64,000 nt of DNA. Source: Seohaeicola_A nanhaiensis. GTDB taxonomy: Bacteria; Pseudomonadota; Alphaproteobacteria; Rhodobacterales; Rhodobacteraceae. Every line of letters starts with the position of its first letter. The first letter of the stretch is position 1. The notes under the pieces are model-generated. The model was not told the origin of the DNA. It ran no database searches and saw only the letters and a program-made list of their open reading frames with translations. Where the stretch lies: positions 62,001 to 126,000 of the forward strand of contig NZ_JBHSGI010000016.1 of assembly GCF_042654245.1 (NCBI RefSeq), written 5' to 3'. Positions 57,975 to 64,000 of the stretch are shown here, one piece after another. Position numbers and translations under genes: made by a program.

Positions 57975-58799
57975 ATGAAAAAGCTGGACGGCAAGACCGC
58001 CTATGTCACAGGCGGAGGGCGCGGCATTGGCCGCGAGGTGGTGCTGAAACTCGCCTCGGAAGGGGCGAATGTGGTGATCAACGATCTGGACGCCGAACCG
58101 GCCCACGCGGTGGCGGCCGAGGTCGCGGCGCTGGGCGGACAGGCCCTGGCGCTGCCGGGCTCGGTGACCGACGAGGACTATGGCGACCGCTTCATCAAGG
58201 CGGGGCTGGAGCGGTTCGGCGGCGTGGACATCATCGTCAACAACGCGGGTTATACCTGGGACGCGATGATCAACAAGATGTCGGACCGCCAGTTCGACGC
58301 GATGATCGACGTGCATCTCAAGGCGCCCTTCCGCATCCTGCGCGCGGCGGGACAGTTCATCATTCCGGCGGCCAGGGAGGAGGCCGCGCAGGGCATCGAG
58401 GTGGTGCGCAAGGTGGTCAACATCTCGTCCATCGCGGGGACGGGAGGCAATGCGGGGCAGGCGAACTACTCCTCGGCCAAGGCGGGGATCATCGGGCTGA
58501 CCAAGGCGCTGTCGAAGGAATGGGGCCGCCACAAGGTGAACGTGAACGCGGTGGCCTTCGGCGTCATCACCACGCGGCTGACCGAGGCGACGGACGAGAA
58601 GAAGACCATCACGGTCGAGGGCAACCAGATCGGTGTGGGCATTCCGACCAAGGTGCATCAGGGCTTTTCGGCGATGATCCCGATGGGCCGGGCCGGCACC
58701 CCGGCCGAGGCGGCCGGCGGCGTCTATCTGCTGTGCGCGCCGGAATCGAACTATGTCTCGGGCCAGACCCTGATCGTGGGCGGCGGGCTGTCGCTGTGA
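57975..58799 (+). CDS. SDR-family 3-hydroxyacyl-CoA dehydrogenase-like protein
   Basis: A 274-residue SDR. NAD motif VTGGGRGIGREVVLKLA is near residue 12. Also seen are NNAGYTWDAMINKM, catalytic Ser in VNISSIAGTGGNAGQ, and YSSAKAG (YxxxK). It contains a 25-residue insertion after the YxxxK helix (TEATDEKKTITVEGNQIGVG). Members next to MaoC and thiolase genes act as the third beta-oxidation step. GAGGGAAGA precedes the ATG. A hairpin follows before a convergent SDR gene. Confidence 0.92.
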   Translation: MKKLDGKTAYVTGGGRGIGREVVLKLASEGANVVINDLDAEPAHAVAAEVAALGGQALALPGSVTDEDYGDRFIKAGLERFGGVDIIVNNAGYTWDAMINKMSDRQFDAMIDVHLKAPFRILRAAGQFIIPAAREEAAQGIEVVRKVVNISSIAGTGGNAGQANYSSAKAGIIGLTKALSKEWGRHKVNVNAVAFGVITTRLTEATDEKKTITVEGNQIGVGIPTKVHQGFSAMIPMGRAGTPAEAAGGVYLLCAPESNYVSGQTLIVGGGLSL

Positions 58800-58824
58800 C
58801 CGGGTCGGTCGGGGGATGGGATGG

Positions 58825-58859
58825 AGCGGACGCTGGCAGTTGGCTGGCCACTGTCCGCT
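58825..58859. terminator. Hairpin between convergent SDR genes
   Basis: AGCGGAC (58825-58831) and GTCCGCT (58853-58859) pair across a 21-nt loop that itself contains GGCAGTTGGCTGGCC. It lies 25 bp past the plus-strand SDR stop and 10 bp before the minus-strand SDR stop. Confidence 0.45.
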
Positions 58860-58868
58860 TGGTCCGCC

Positions 58869-59621
58869 CTAGAGTTTGTTGATCGAATTTCCGCCGTCCG
58901 CGATCATTGCGGTCCCGGTCACGAATGACGCCTGATCGGACAGGAGGAAGAGAGCCGCCTGCGCGATCTCGGAGGGATCGGCCATGCGCTTCAGCGCGTG
59001 GAACCCCCGCACGATCTCATGATAGGCGGCATCCTCACCAGCCATCGGTGTCATGGTGCCTCCGGGCAGGAGGGCGTTGACGCGGATGTTCTCGGGCCCG
59101 TGTTCCGCAGCCAGAACCTGGGTCATGCCGATCAGGCCCGCCTTTGCCGCGGCATAGGCGCCCATGCCAGGCAACCCGATCGTGTGGCCGACGAACGAGG
59201 ACGTAAACACAATCGAGCCGCCGCCGCGTTTGCGCATCGCCGGGATCTGGTGCTTTGCCGCATAGAATCCGCTGTTGAGATTCACCGCCATCACCTTGTG
59301 CCAGTTGCTCTCATCCATGTCGGGAATCGGTCCCATGTCTCCTGTTGTGCCCGCATTGTTGAACGCACCATCAAGACCGCCGAAGCGCTCTTCGGCGCGT
59401 TGTACCAACGCTTCTGCATAGCCGCTTTCTTCCACGTCCCCGACGATGAAATCCGCTTCGCCACCGTCAGCCGAAATCTCGTCGACGGTTCTTTCCAGCA
59501 GTTCGGCACGACGCGCGCCGAGGACAAGTCTTGCGCCCTCTGCCGCGAAAACCCTTGCAGCCGCCGCTCCGATGCCGCTGCTTGCGCCGGTGATGATGAT
59601 TGTCTTGCCGTCCAGAAGCAT
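58869..59621 (-). CDS. SDR-family oxidoreductase
   Basis: A 250-residue SDR. NAD(P) motif IITGASSGIGAAAARVFA is near residue 9. ARRAEL (NADP preference), NNAGTTGDMG, FTSSFVGHTIGLPGMG and YAAAKAG (YxxxK) follow. It ends GGNSINKL. The ATG at 59621 gives the usual length. Codon use is a little less GC-biased than in the flanking genes, hinting at separate ancestry. It is the downstream neighbour of uxuA on the same strand only by position: uxuA is transcribed toward 59789 and this gene starts 167 bp later. Function is otherwise unspecified. Confidence 0.9.
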   Translation of the reverse strand: MLLDGKTIIITGASSGIGAAAARVFAAEGARLVLGARRAELLERTVDEISADGGEADFIVGDVEESGYAEALVQRAEERFGGLDGAFNNAGTTGDMGPIPDMDESNWHKVMAVNLNSGFYAAKHQIPAMRKRGGGSIVFTSSFVGHTIGLPGMGAYAAAKAGLIGMTQVLAAEHGPENIRVNALLPGGTMTPMAGEDAAYHEIVRGFHALKRMADPSEIAQAALFLLSDQASFVTGTAMIADGGNSINKL

Positions 59622-59749
59622 TTCCGTCTCCGCCTGAAGGTGTGTCGGAACCTGCTTAGGCAATATCCTGCTGCTCTGCCGACCCGCTTCTTGCGTAAAC
59701 GCCCCTGTTCGACGGGCGACATCAGCCATTTGCCTGGGGTGCGGTCGTC

Positions 59750-59792
59750 GTGAGGGGGGCAGCCGGACGTGCTCCCCCGCCCGCCCCCTCAC
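59750..59792 (-). terminator. Strong hairpin at the end of uxuA
   Basis: GTGAGGGGG (59750-59758) pairs with CCCCCTCAC (59784-59792); the right arm includes the uxuA stop codon. It is a likely terminator for uxuA. Confidence 0.55.
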
Positions 59793-60985
59793 CGCGACAG
59801 CGCCGCAATCACCCCGCGCAGTTCGGCGAGGCCCTTGAGGCGGCCGATGGCGGGGTAGCCGGGCTGGGCCTTGCGGCCCTGATCGTCCAGGATGTCCTGG
59901 CCGTGGTCGGGGCGGAAGGGGATCGAGCTGTCGGGGCGGCCGGCGGCGCGGCGGCGGGATTCTTCCTCGAGCACGGCGGCGATCAGGGCGACCATGTCGG
60001 TGTCGCCGCCCAGATGCTCGGCCTCGTAGAAGGATCCCCGCAGCGCGGGCGTGTCGCGCTTCACGTTGCGCAGGTGCAGGAAGTGCACCCGGTCGCCGAG
60101 GCGGCGCATCATCCCGGGCAGGTCGTTGTCGGGCCGCGCGCCCAGCGAGCCGGAACAGAGGGTGATGCCGTTGGCCGGGCGGTCGACGGCGTCCATCACG
60201 GCTTTGTATTGCGCCTCGGTCGACATGATGCGGGGCAGGCCCAGCAGCGGGAAGGGCGGGTCGTCGGGGTGGCAGCAGAGGCGCAGGCCCAGTTCCTCGG
60301 CGGTGGGCACGACTTCGGCGAGGAAGTCGATCAGATGGGCGCGCAGGGTCTCTTCCGGCATGGCGGCATATTGGGCGAGATGCAGGCGGACGTCGTCGAG
60401 GGTGAAGGTCTCGGCCGCGCCGGGCAGGCCGAAGACGACGTTGCCGGCAAGCTGTTCCCTCGCCGCGTCGGACATCCCGGCGAAGCGTTCCGCGCAGGTC
60501 TCGCGCAGGGCCTCGTCGTAATCCTCGGGCGCGCCGGGGCGTTGCAGGATGTGCAGGTCGAAGGTGGCGAAGTTGACAAGGTCGAATCGCATGCAGGTGG
60601 CGCCCGTGGGCAGGCGCCAGGCGAGATCGGTGCGGGTCCAGTCGAGGACCGGCATGAAGTTGTAGCAGATCGTCTCGATCCCGGCGGCGGCGAGGTTCCT
60701 CAGCGACTCGCGGTAGTTGGCGAAATGCGCCCTGAAGTCGCCCTGCTGCTTCTTGATGTCCTCCGAGACGGGCAGGCTCTCGACCACGTCCCACGCGAGG
60801 CCCGAGGGGCTGCCGTCCTTCATGCGGCCGACGATGGCCTGGCGGCGGGCGATCTCGGCCGGGGTCCAGACGGCGCCGGTGGGTACGTGGTGCAGGGCGG
60901 TGACGATGCCCTGCGCCCCGGCCTGGCAGACGTCGTCGATGGAGACAAGATCGTTGGGCCCGAACCAGCGCCAGGTTTGCTTCAT
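59789..60985 (-). CDS. uxuA: Mannonate dehydratase UxuA
   Basis: A 398-residue TIM-barrel enzyme that dehydrates D-mannonate to 2-keto-3-deoxygluconate in hexuronate catabolism. Conserved regions are WRWFGPNDLVSIDDVCQAGA, YNFMPVLDWTRTDL, CCHPDDPPFPLLGLPRI, CSGSLGARPDND, HLRNVKRD, HLGGDTDMV and RPDHGQDILDD, containing metal and catalytic His/Asp/Cys residues. The ATG at 60985 has GGGAGGA 7-13 nt upstream. No uxuB, uxaC or transporter gene adjoins it. A candidate operator lies upstream. Confidence 0.95.
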   Translation of the reverse strand: MKQTWRWFGPNDLVSIDDVCQAGAQGIVTALHHVPTGAVWTPAEIARRQAIVGRMKDGSPSGLAWDVVESLPVSEDIKKQQGDFRAHFANYRESLRNLAAAGIETICYNFMPVLDWTRTDLAWRLPTGATCMRFDLVNFATFDLHILQRPGAPEDYDEALRETCAERFAGMSDAAREQLAGNVVFGLPGAAETFTLDDVRLHLAQYAAMPEETLRAHLIDFLAEVVPTAEELGLRLCCHPDDPPFPLLGLPRIMSTEAQYKAVMDAVDRPANGITLCSGSLGARPDNDLPGMMRRLGDRVHFLHLRNVKRDTPALRGSFYEAEHLGGDTDMVALIAAVLEEESRRRAAGRPDSSIPFRPDHGQDILDDQGRKAQPGYPAIGRLKGLAELRGVIAALSR

Positions 60986-61056
60986 CGCGGATTCCTCCCT
61001 TGTCCCCATTGGGGACGTGTGTGGAAAGGTGATAGCACGGCTTTCGATGGGTGACT

Positions 61057-61073
61057 AGTATGGCAGTATGCCA
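61057..61073. promoter_or_regulatory. Candidate operator upstream of uxuA
   Basis: TGGCA-GTA-TGCCA (61061-61073) is a perfect inverted repeat and overlaps the direct repeat AGTATGGC/AGTATGCC (61058-61073). It lies about 75 bp upstream of uxuA. Hexuronate genes are usually under GntR-type repressors, which bind such sites. Confidence 0.4.
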
Positions 61074-61100
61074 GAGGTCCGGATTTTGTGCGGGCGCCCG

Positions 61101-61166
61101 CCTCTTCTCTGGTTCACAAGTATCTCGGGGGAGTCGCGCCAAAGGCGCGGCGGGGGCAGAGCCCCC
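61101..61166. repeat. Dispersed intergenic repeat, single copy
   Basis: Contains TCTTCTCTGGTT, then CAAGTATCTCGGGG, an internal GCGCC-AAA-GGCGC hairpin and GGGGGCAGAGCCCCC. The same blocks in the same order form the right half of the palindrome at 24061-24185. It lies between uxuA and the FeS-subunit gene and probably also forms a terminator for the latter. Confidence 0.75.
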
Positions 61167-61216
61167 AACCCGCTCATCGCTGAACCGAAGCGTCGGCGGA
61201 GGCGCCTTGCCCGGGT

Positions 61217-61702
61217 TTACCCCGCCGCGCCGTCGCGCATCTCGGCGGCGGCGGCCTGCACCGCGCGCACGATCTTGTCATAGCCGGTGCAGCGGCAGAG
61301 GTTGCCGGCGAGCCAGAAGCGGATCTGTTCTTCGCTCGGGTCCGGGTTGCGGTCGAGCAGGTTCTTCGCGGCGACGATGAAGCCCGGGGTGCAGAAGCCG
61401 CATTGCAGGGCGGCTTCCTGGAGGAAGTGTTTCTGCACCGGGTGCAGCTCGCCGTTCCGCGCGACCCCCTCGATGGTGGTGATCGCCTTGCCTTCGGCCT
61501 CGGCCGCGAGCATCAGGCAGGAACAGGTCACCCGCCCGTCCACCTCGACCGAACAGGCGCCGCAGTCGCCCGAGCCGCAGCCTTCCTTGGTGCCGGTCAG
61601 GTGCAGCTCGTCGCGCAGTACAGCCAGCAGGGTCTGTTCGGGGCGGGCGAGGAATTCGGTCTCGACGCCGTTGAGCGTGGTGGTGACGTGCAGCTTGGCC
61701 AT
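61217..61702 (-). CDS. Molybdenum hydroxylase (2Fe-2S) subunit, CoxS/XdhA-type
   Basis: A 161-residue iron-sulfur subunit. The plant-ferredoxin-type cluster is held by GCGSGDCGACSVEV with CSCLML. The second helical cluster is CGFCTPGF with CRCTGY. It carries electrons from a Mo-cofactor subunit to FAD. It begins 1 bp after the FAD-subunit stop. The large Mo-binding subunit that completes the enzyme is not adjacent; it may lie outside the window or elsewhere. Substrate could be CO, an aldehyde, a purine or an N-heterocycle. Confidence 0.93.
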   Translation of the reverse strand: MAKLHVTTTLNGVETEFLARPEQTLLAVLRDELHLTGTKEGCGSGDCGACSVEVDGRVTCSCLMLAAEAEGKAITTIEGVARNGELHPVQKHFLQEAALQCGFCTPGFIVAAKNLLDRNPDPSEEQIRFWLAGNLCRCTGYDKIVRAVQAAAAEMRDGAAG

Positions 61703-61703
61703 G

Positions 61704-62558
61704 TCAGGAGATCCGGGAAAGGGCGGCGAGGGCGGCGCGGCGGAAGATCACGCCGGCGATGCGGATGCGATAGGCGGCGGTGCCGCGCTTGTCGTCGATC
61801 GGCTGGCAGGCGGCGCGGACGGCCTCGGCGGCGCGATCCAGTGCGGTATCGTCGAGCGGGGTTCCGATCAGCGCGGCGCCGGCGGCGGGCACGAGACGCG
61901 CGGTGGGGGCGACGGCGCCGATGGCGACTCGGGCGGCGGTGCAGAGCCCCTGCGCGTCCAGCGTCAGGTTCACCGCGACGCCGACCACGGCGATGTCCAT
62001 CTCGGTGCGCGGCGTGAAGCGGATATAGGCGTCGGCGCTGCGGGCGGGGCGCCTGGGCAGATGGATCGCGGTGATCACCTCGCCCTTGTTCAGGGTGGTG
62101 CGGCCGGGGCCGGCGGGGATGTCCTCGACCGCGACGGTGCGGAGGCCGGCGGGGCCGATCACGGTGACGGTGGCGTTGGCGGCGATCAGGGCCGGGACGG
62201 AATCGGCGGCGGGAGAGGCGTTGCAGAGGTTGCCGGCGGGGGTGGCGCGGGACTGGACCTGCATCGAGCCGATGAGGTCGATCGCCTCGGTCACGCCGGG
62301 CCAGGCCGATTTAAGCGCGGCGTTCTCGTTCAGGGCCGCGCCGCAGAGGGCGGCGCCGAGGTGGAAGCCGTCGTCATCCTCGCGCAGGTCGGTCAGTTCG
62401 GGGATCGCCTTGATGTCGACGACGAGGTCGGGCGTGCGCAGGCCGGCGGTCATCTGGACGACCAGATCGGTGCCCCCGGCGAGCACGTGGCCCGCGCCCG
62501 GGGCATCGGCCAGCAGGCGCACGGTCTCGTCGATGGTGCGGGGGGCGGCGTAGTTCAT
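61704..62558 (-). CDS. Molybdenum hydroxylase FAD-binding subunit
   Basis: A 284-residue FAD subunit of the CoxM/XdhB type. FAD motifs are AGGTDLVVQMTAG near residue 27 and TPAGNLCNASPAADSVPAL near 105 (compare T-x-G-G-N/T-L-C). The C-terminal CO_deh_flav_C domain is at about 175-280. The ATG at 62558 has GGAGC upstream. It is first of the two-gene run with the FeS subunit. The aminotransferase gene 60 bp upstream is on the same strand, but a functional tie is not evident. Confidence 0.93.
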   Translation of the reverse strand: MNYAAPRTIDETVRLLADAPGAGHVLAGGTDLVVQMTAGLRTPDLVVDIKAIPELTDLREDDDGFHLGAALCGAALNENAALKSAWPGVTEAIDLIGSMQVQSRATPAGNLCNASPAADSVPALIAANATVTVIGPAGLRTVAVEDIPAGPGRTTLNKGEVITAIHLPRRPARSADAYIRFTPRTEMDIAVVGVAVNLTLDAQGLCTAARVAIGAVAPTARLVPAAGAALIGTPLDDTALDRAAEAVRAACQPIDDKRGTAAYRIRIAGVIFRRAALAALSRIS

Positions 62559-62618
62559 CGGCGAAAGCTCCTGTTGCACCGCCAGAATTGACCGGCGGTG
62601 CGCCAAGTGCAAGCGGCC

Positions 62619-63992
62619 TTAGCCGAGGACCGCCTTCACGGCCGCGGCGGTGGCGGCGACCACGGTATCGGCCTCTGCGCGCGTCAGGCAGAAGGGCGGG
62701 GCAAAGCCGAGGATGTCGCCCTGCGGCATGGCGCGGGCGATGACCCTGTGGTCGGCCAGCATCGCGGCCGAGACGCGGATGCCCACCTTGTCGGCGGCGT
62801 CGAAGAAGCGGCGGTCGTCGCGGTCGGCGACCAGCTCGACCGCGCAGAGCATCCCGTCGCCGCGAATCTCGCCCACGTTCGGGTGGTTGCCGAGGGCCTC
62901 TTGCATCGAATTGTTGAAGTAGGCGCCGGTATCGCGGGCGTTGGCGACGAGGTTCAGCTTGTCCAGCAGCTGGAGGTTCGCAACCCCCGCCGCCGCGCCG
63001 ATGGGGTGGGCGGAATAGGTCCAGCCGTGGCCGAGGACGCCGTTTTCGTCGGTGCCTTTTTCCAGCACCTTCCAGACGCGGTCGCCGATGATGCTGCCCG
63101 AGAGCGGGGCATAGGCCGAGGTGAGGCCCTTGGCGATGGTGATGATGTCGGGGCGGATGCCGTAGTGATCCGAGCCGAACATGGTGCCGAGGCGACCGAA
63201 ACCGGTGACGACCTCATCGGCGATCAGCAGGATGTCGTGCCTGTCGAGCACCGCCTGGATCGTGGGCCAGTAACCTTCGGGCGGGGGCACGATGCCGCCG
63301 GTGCCCATCAGCGGCTCGCCGATGAAGGCGGCGATGGTGTCGGCGCCTTCCCGTGCGATCAGCTCTTCCAGGTCGGCGACGCATTGGGCGGTGAAGGCGG
63401 CCTCGTCCTGCGTCCGGTCCTCGCGGCGGTAGAAATAGGGCGAGGTGGTGTGCAGCACGCCGTTGAGCGGCAGGTCGAATTTCTTGTGGAACAGTTCCAG
63501 CCCGGTCAGCGAGCCGGTCATCAGGCCCGAGCCGTGGTAGCCGCGCCAGCGCGAGATGATCTTCTTCTTCTCGGGGCGGCCGAGGACGTTGTTGTAATAC
63601 CAGACCAGCTTGATGTTGGTCTCGTTCGCGTCCGAGCCGCCGAGGCCGAAGTAGACCTTGGACATGCCTTTCGGCGCACGTTCCAGCACCATCTGCGCCA
63701 GCGTCACCGAGGCATCGGTGCCGTGGCCGGCGTAGGCGTGGTAATAGGCCAGTTCGCGGGCCTGGTCGGCGATGGCCTCGGCGATCTCTTGCCGGCCATA
63801 GCCGACGTTGACGCAGTAGAGGCCCGAGAAGGCGTCAAGCAGGCGGTTGCCGTCACGATCCTCGATATGGACGCCCGAGGCGGTGCGGATGATCCGGTTG
63901 GGCGACTCGCCGCGCGCGTGCTGGGCGGCGTGGGTCGAGGGGTGCAGGAAATGGTCGCGGTCCCACTGGTCGATCTGGTCGTTTCTGAGCAT
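62619..63992 (-). CDS. Class III (omega) aminotransferase
   Basis: A 457-residue PLP enzyme. LDAFSGLYCVNVGYGRQEIA is near the N-terminus. GLGGSDANETNIKL is the PLP phosphate site. FIGEPLMGTGG, LLIADEVVTGFGRLG (Asp for PLP N1) and ITIAKGLTSAYAPL (Schiff-base Lys near residue 288) follow. The type fits omega-amino acid, putrescine or taurine:pyruvate aminotransferases. Only 8 bp of upstream DNA are visible, so its promoter is unknown. It may be cotranscribed with the molybdenum-hydroxylase subunits 60 bp downstream. Confidence 0.93.
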   Translation of the reverse strand: MLRNDQIDQWDRDHFLHPSTHAAQHARGESPNRIIRTASGVHIEDRDGNRLLDAFSGLYCVNVGYGRQEIAEAIADQARELAYYHAYAGHGTDASVTLAQMVLERAPKGMSKVYFGLGGSDANETNIKLVWYYNNVLGRPEKKKIISRWRGYHGSGLMTGSLTGLELFHKKFDLPLNGVLHTTSPYFYRREDRTQDEAAFTAQCVADLEELIAREGADTIAAFIGEPLMGTGGIVPPPEGYWPTIQAVLDRHDILLIADEVVTGFGRLGTMFGSDHYGIRPDIITIAKGLTSAYAPLSGSIIGDRVWKVLEKGTDENGVLGHGWTYSAHPIGAAAGVANLQLLDKLNLVANARDTGAYFNNSMQEALGNHPNVGEIRGDGMLCAVELVADRDDRRFFDAADKVGIRVSAAMLADHRVIARAMPQGDILGFAPPFCLTRAEADTVVAATAAAVKAVLG

Positions 63993-64000
63993 CTGTCCCT

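Overview
This 64 kb window is high-GC, densely packed chromosomal DNA from an alphaproteobacterium, most likely Rhodobacterales (Roseobacter/Paracoccus-like). The indications are the family content (PutA with a divergent Lrp regulator, a DSD1-type enzyme, DUF849 carnitine cleavage enzyme, branched-chain-type ABC importer with its own beta-oxidation genes) and an alphaproteobacterial LexA box (GTTC-N7-GTTC) upstream of an imuA-like gene. Genes overlap by 1-8 bp in many places. No rRNA, CRISPR array, integrase or transposase was seen.

Layout. 1-2.3 kb: a minus-strand run of PepSY protein, cytochrome b561 and the N-terminal part of a phosphoethanolamine transferase, then pdeM. 2.4-6.1 kb: inositol monophosphatase, secreted metallo-beta-lactamase-fold protein, FAD-linked 2-hydroxyacid dehydrogenase, secreted DsrE-like protein. 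6.1-12.3 kb: a minus-strand cassette of a 38-residue membrane protein, XpaC, TelA, a DUF2927 lipoprotein, an SPFH-GYF protein, a small cytochrome b561 and a double zinc-ribbon membrane protein; it looks like an envelope-stress or membrane-remodelling module. 12.3-18.9 kb: RluB-like pseudouridine synthase, tadA, putA/putR, TPR protein. 19.0-19.3 kb: a tRNA-Leu(UAA) gene interrupted by a 217-nt group I intron. 19.4-24 kb: MFS transporter, HtrA/DegP protease and a divergent two-component system. 24-30.4 kb: a minus-strand SbcCD-like pair, a feruloyl-CoA-synthetase-like gene and an imuA-like gene preceded by the LexA box.

30.8-36.7 kb: aldo-keto reductase, then an L-carnitine catabolic cluster (GlxA/CdhR-type regulator, CdhC, lipocalin-like lipoprotein, fused carnitine dehydrogenase-thioesterase, SDR). 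37-42 kb: aldehyde dehydrogenase and an amino-acid-type cluster (ornithine-cyclodeaminase-like, DSD1-like PLP enzyme, GNAT, cupin). 42.1-44 kb: a small accessory patch with a truncated amino-acid oxidase remnant and a visibly AT-richer gene for an ApeA-like HEPN protein, a candidate anti-phage factor. 44.4-58.8 kb: a large plus-strand catabolic region with a complete branched-chain-type ABC importer (two tandem binding proteins), acyl-CoA ligase, acyl-CoA dehydrogenase, two crotonase-fold proteins, TetR regulator, SCP-x-type thiolase, paired MaoC-type hydratase subunits and SDR. Together these could import, activate and beta-oxidise an unidentified carboxylic acid. 58.9-64 kb: another SDR, uxuA (mannonate dehydratase), FeS and FAD subunits of a molybdenum hydroxylase, and a class III aminotransferase.

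The most notable items are the intron-bearing tRNA-Leu, the ApeA-like gene, the XpaC/TelA/SPFH/zinc-ribbon cassette, the LexA-box-headed run that mixes an acyl-CoA synthetase with repair genes, and a family of palindromic intergenic repeats.
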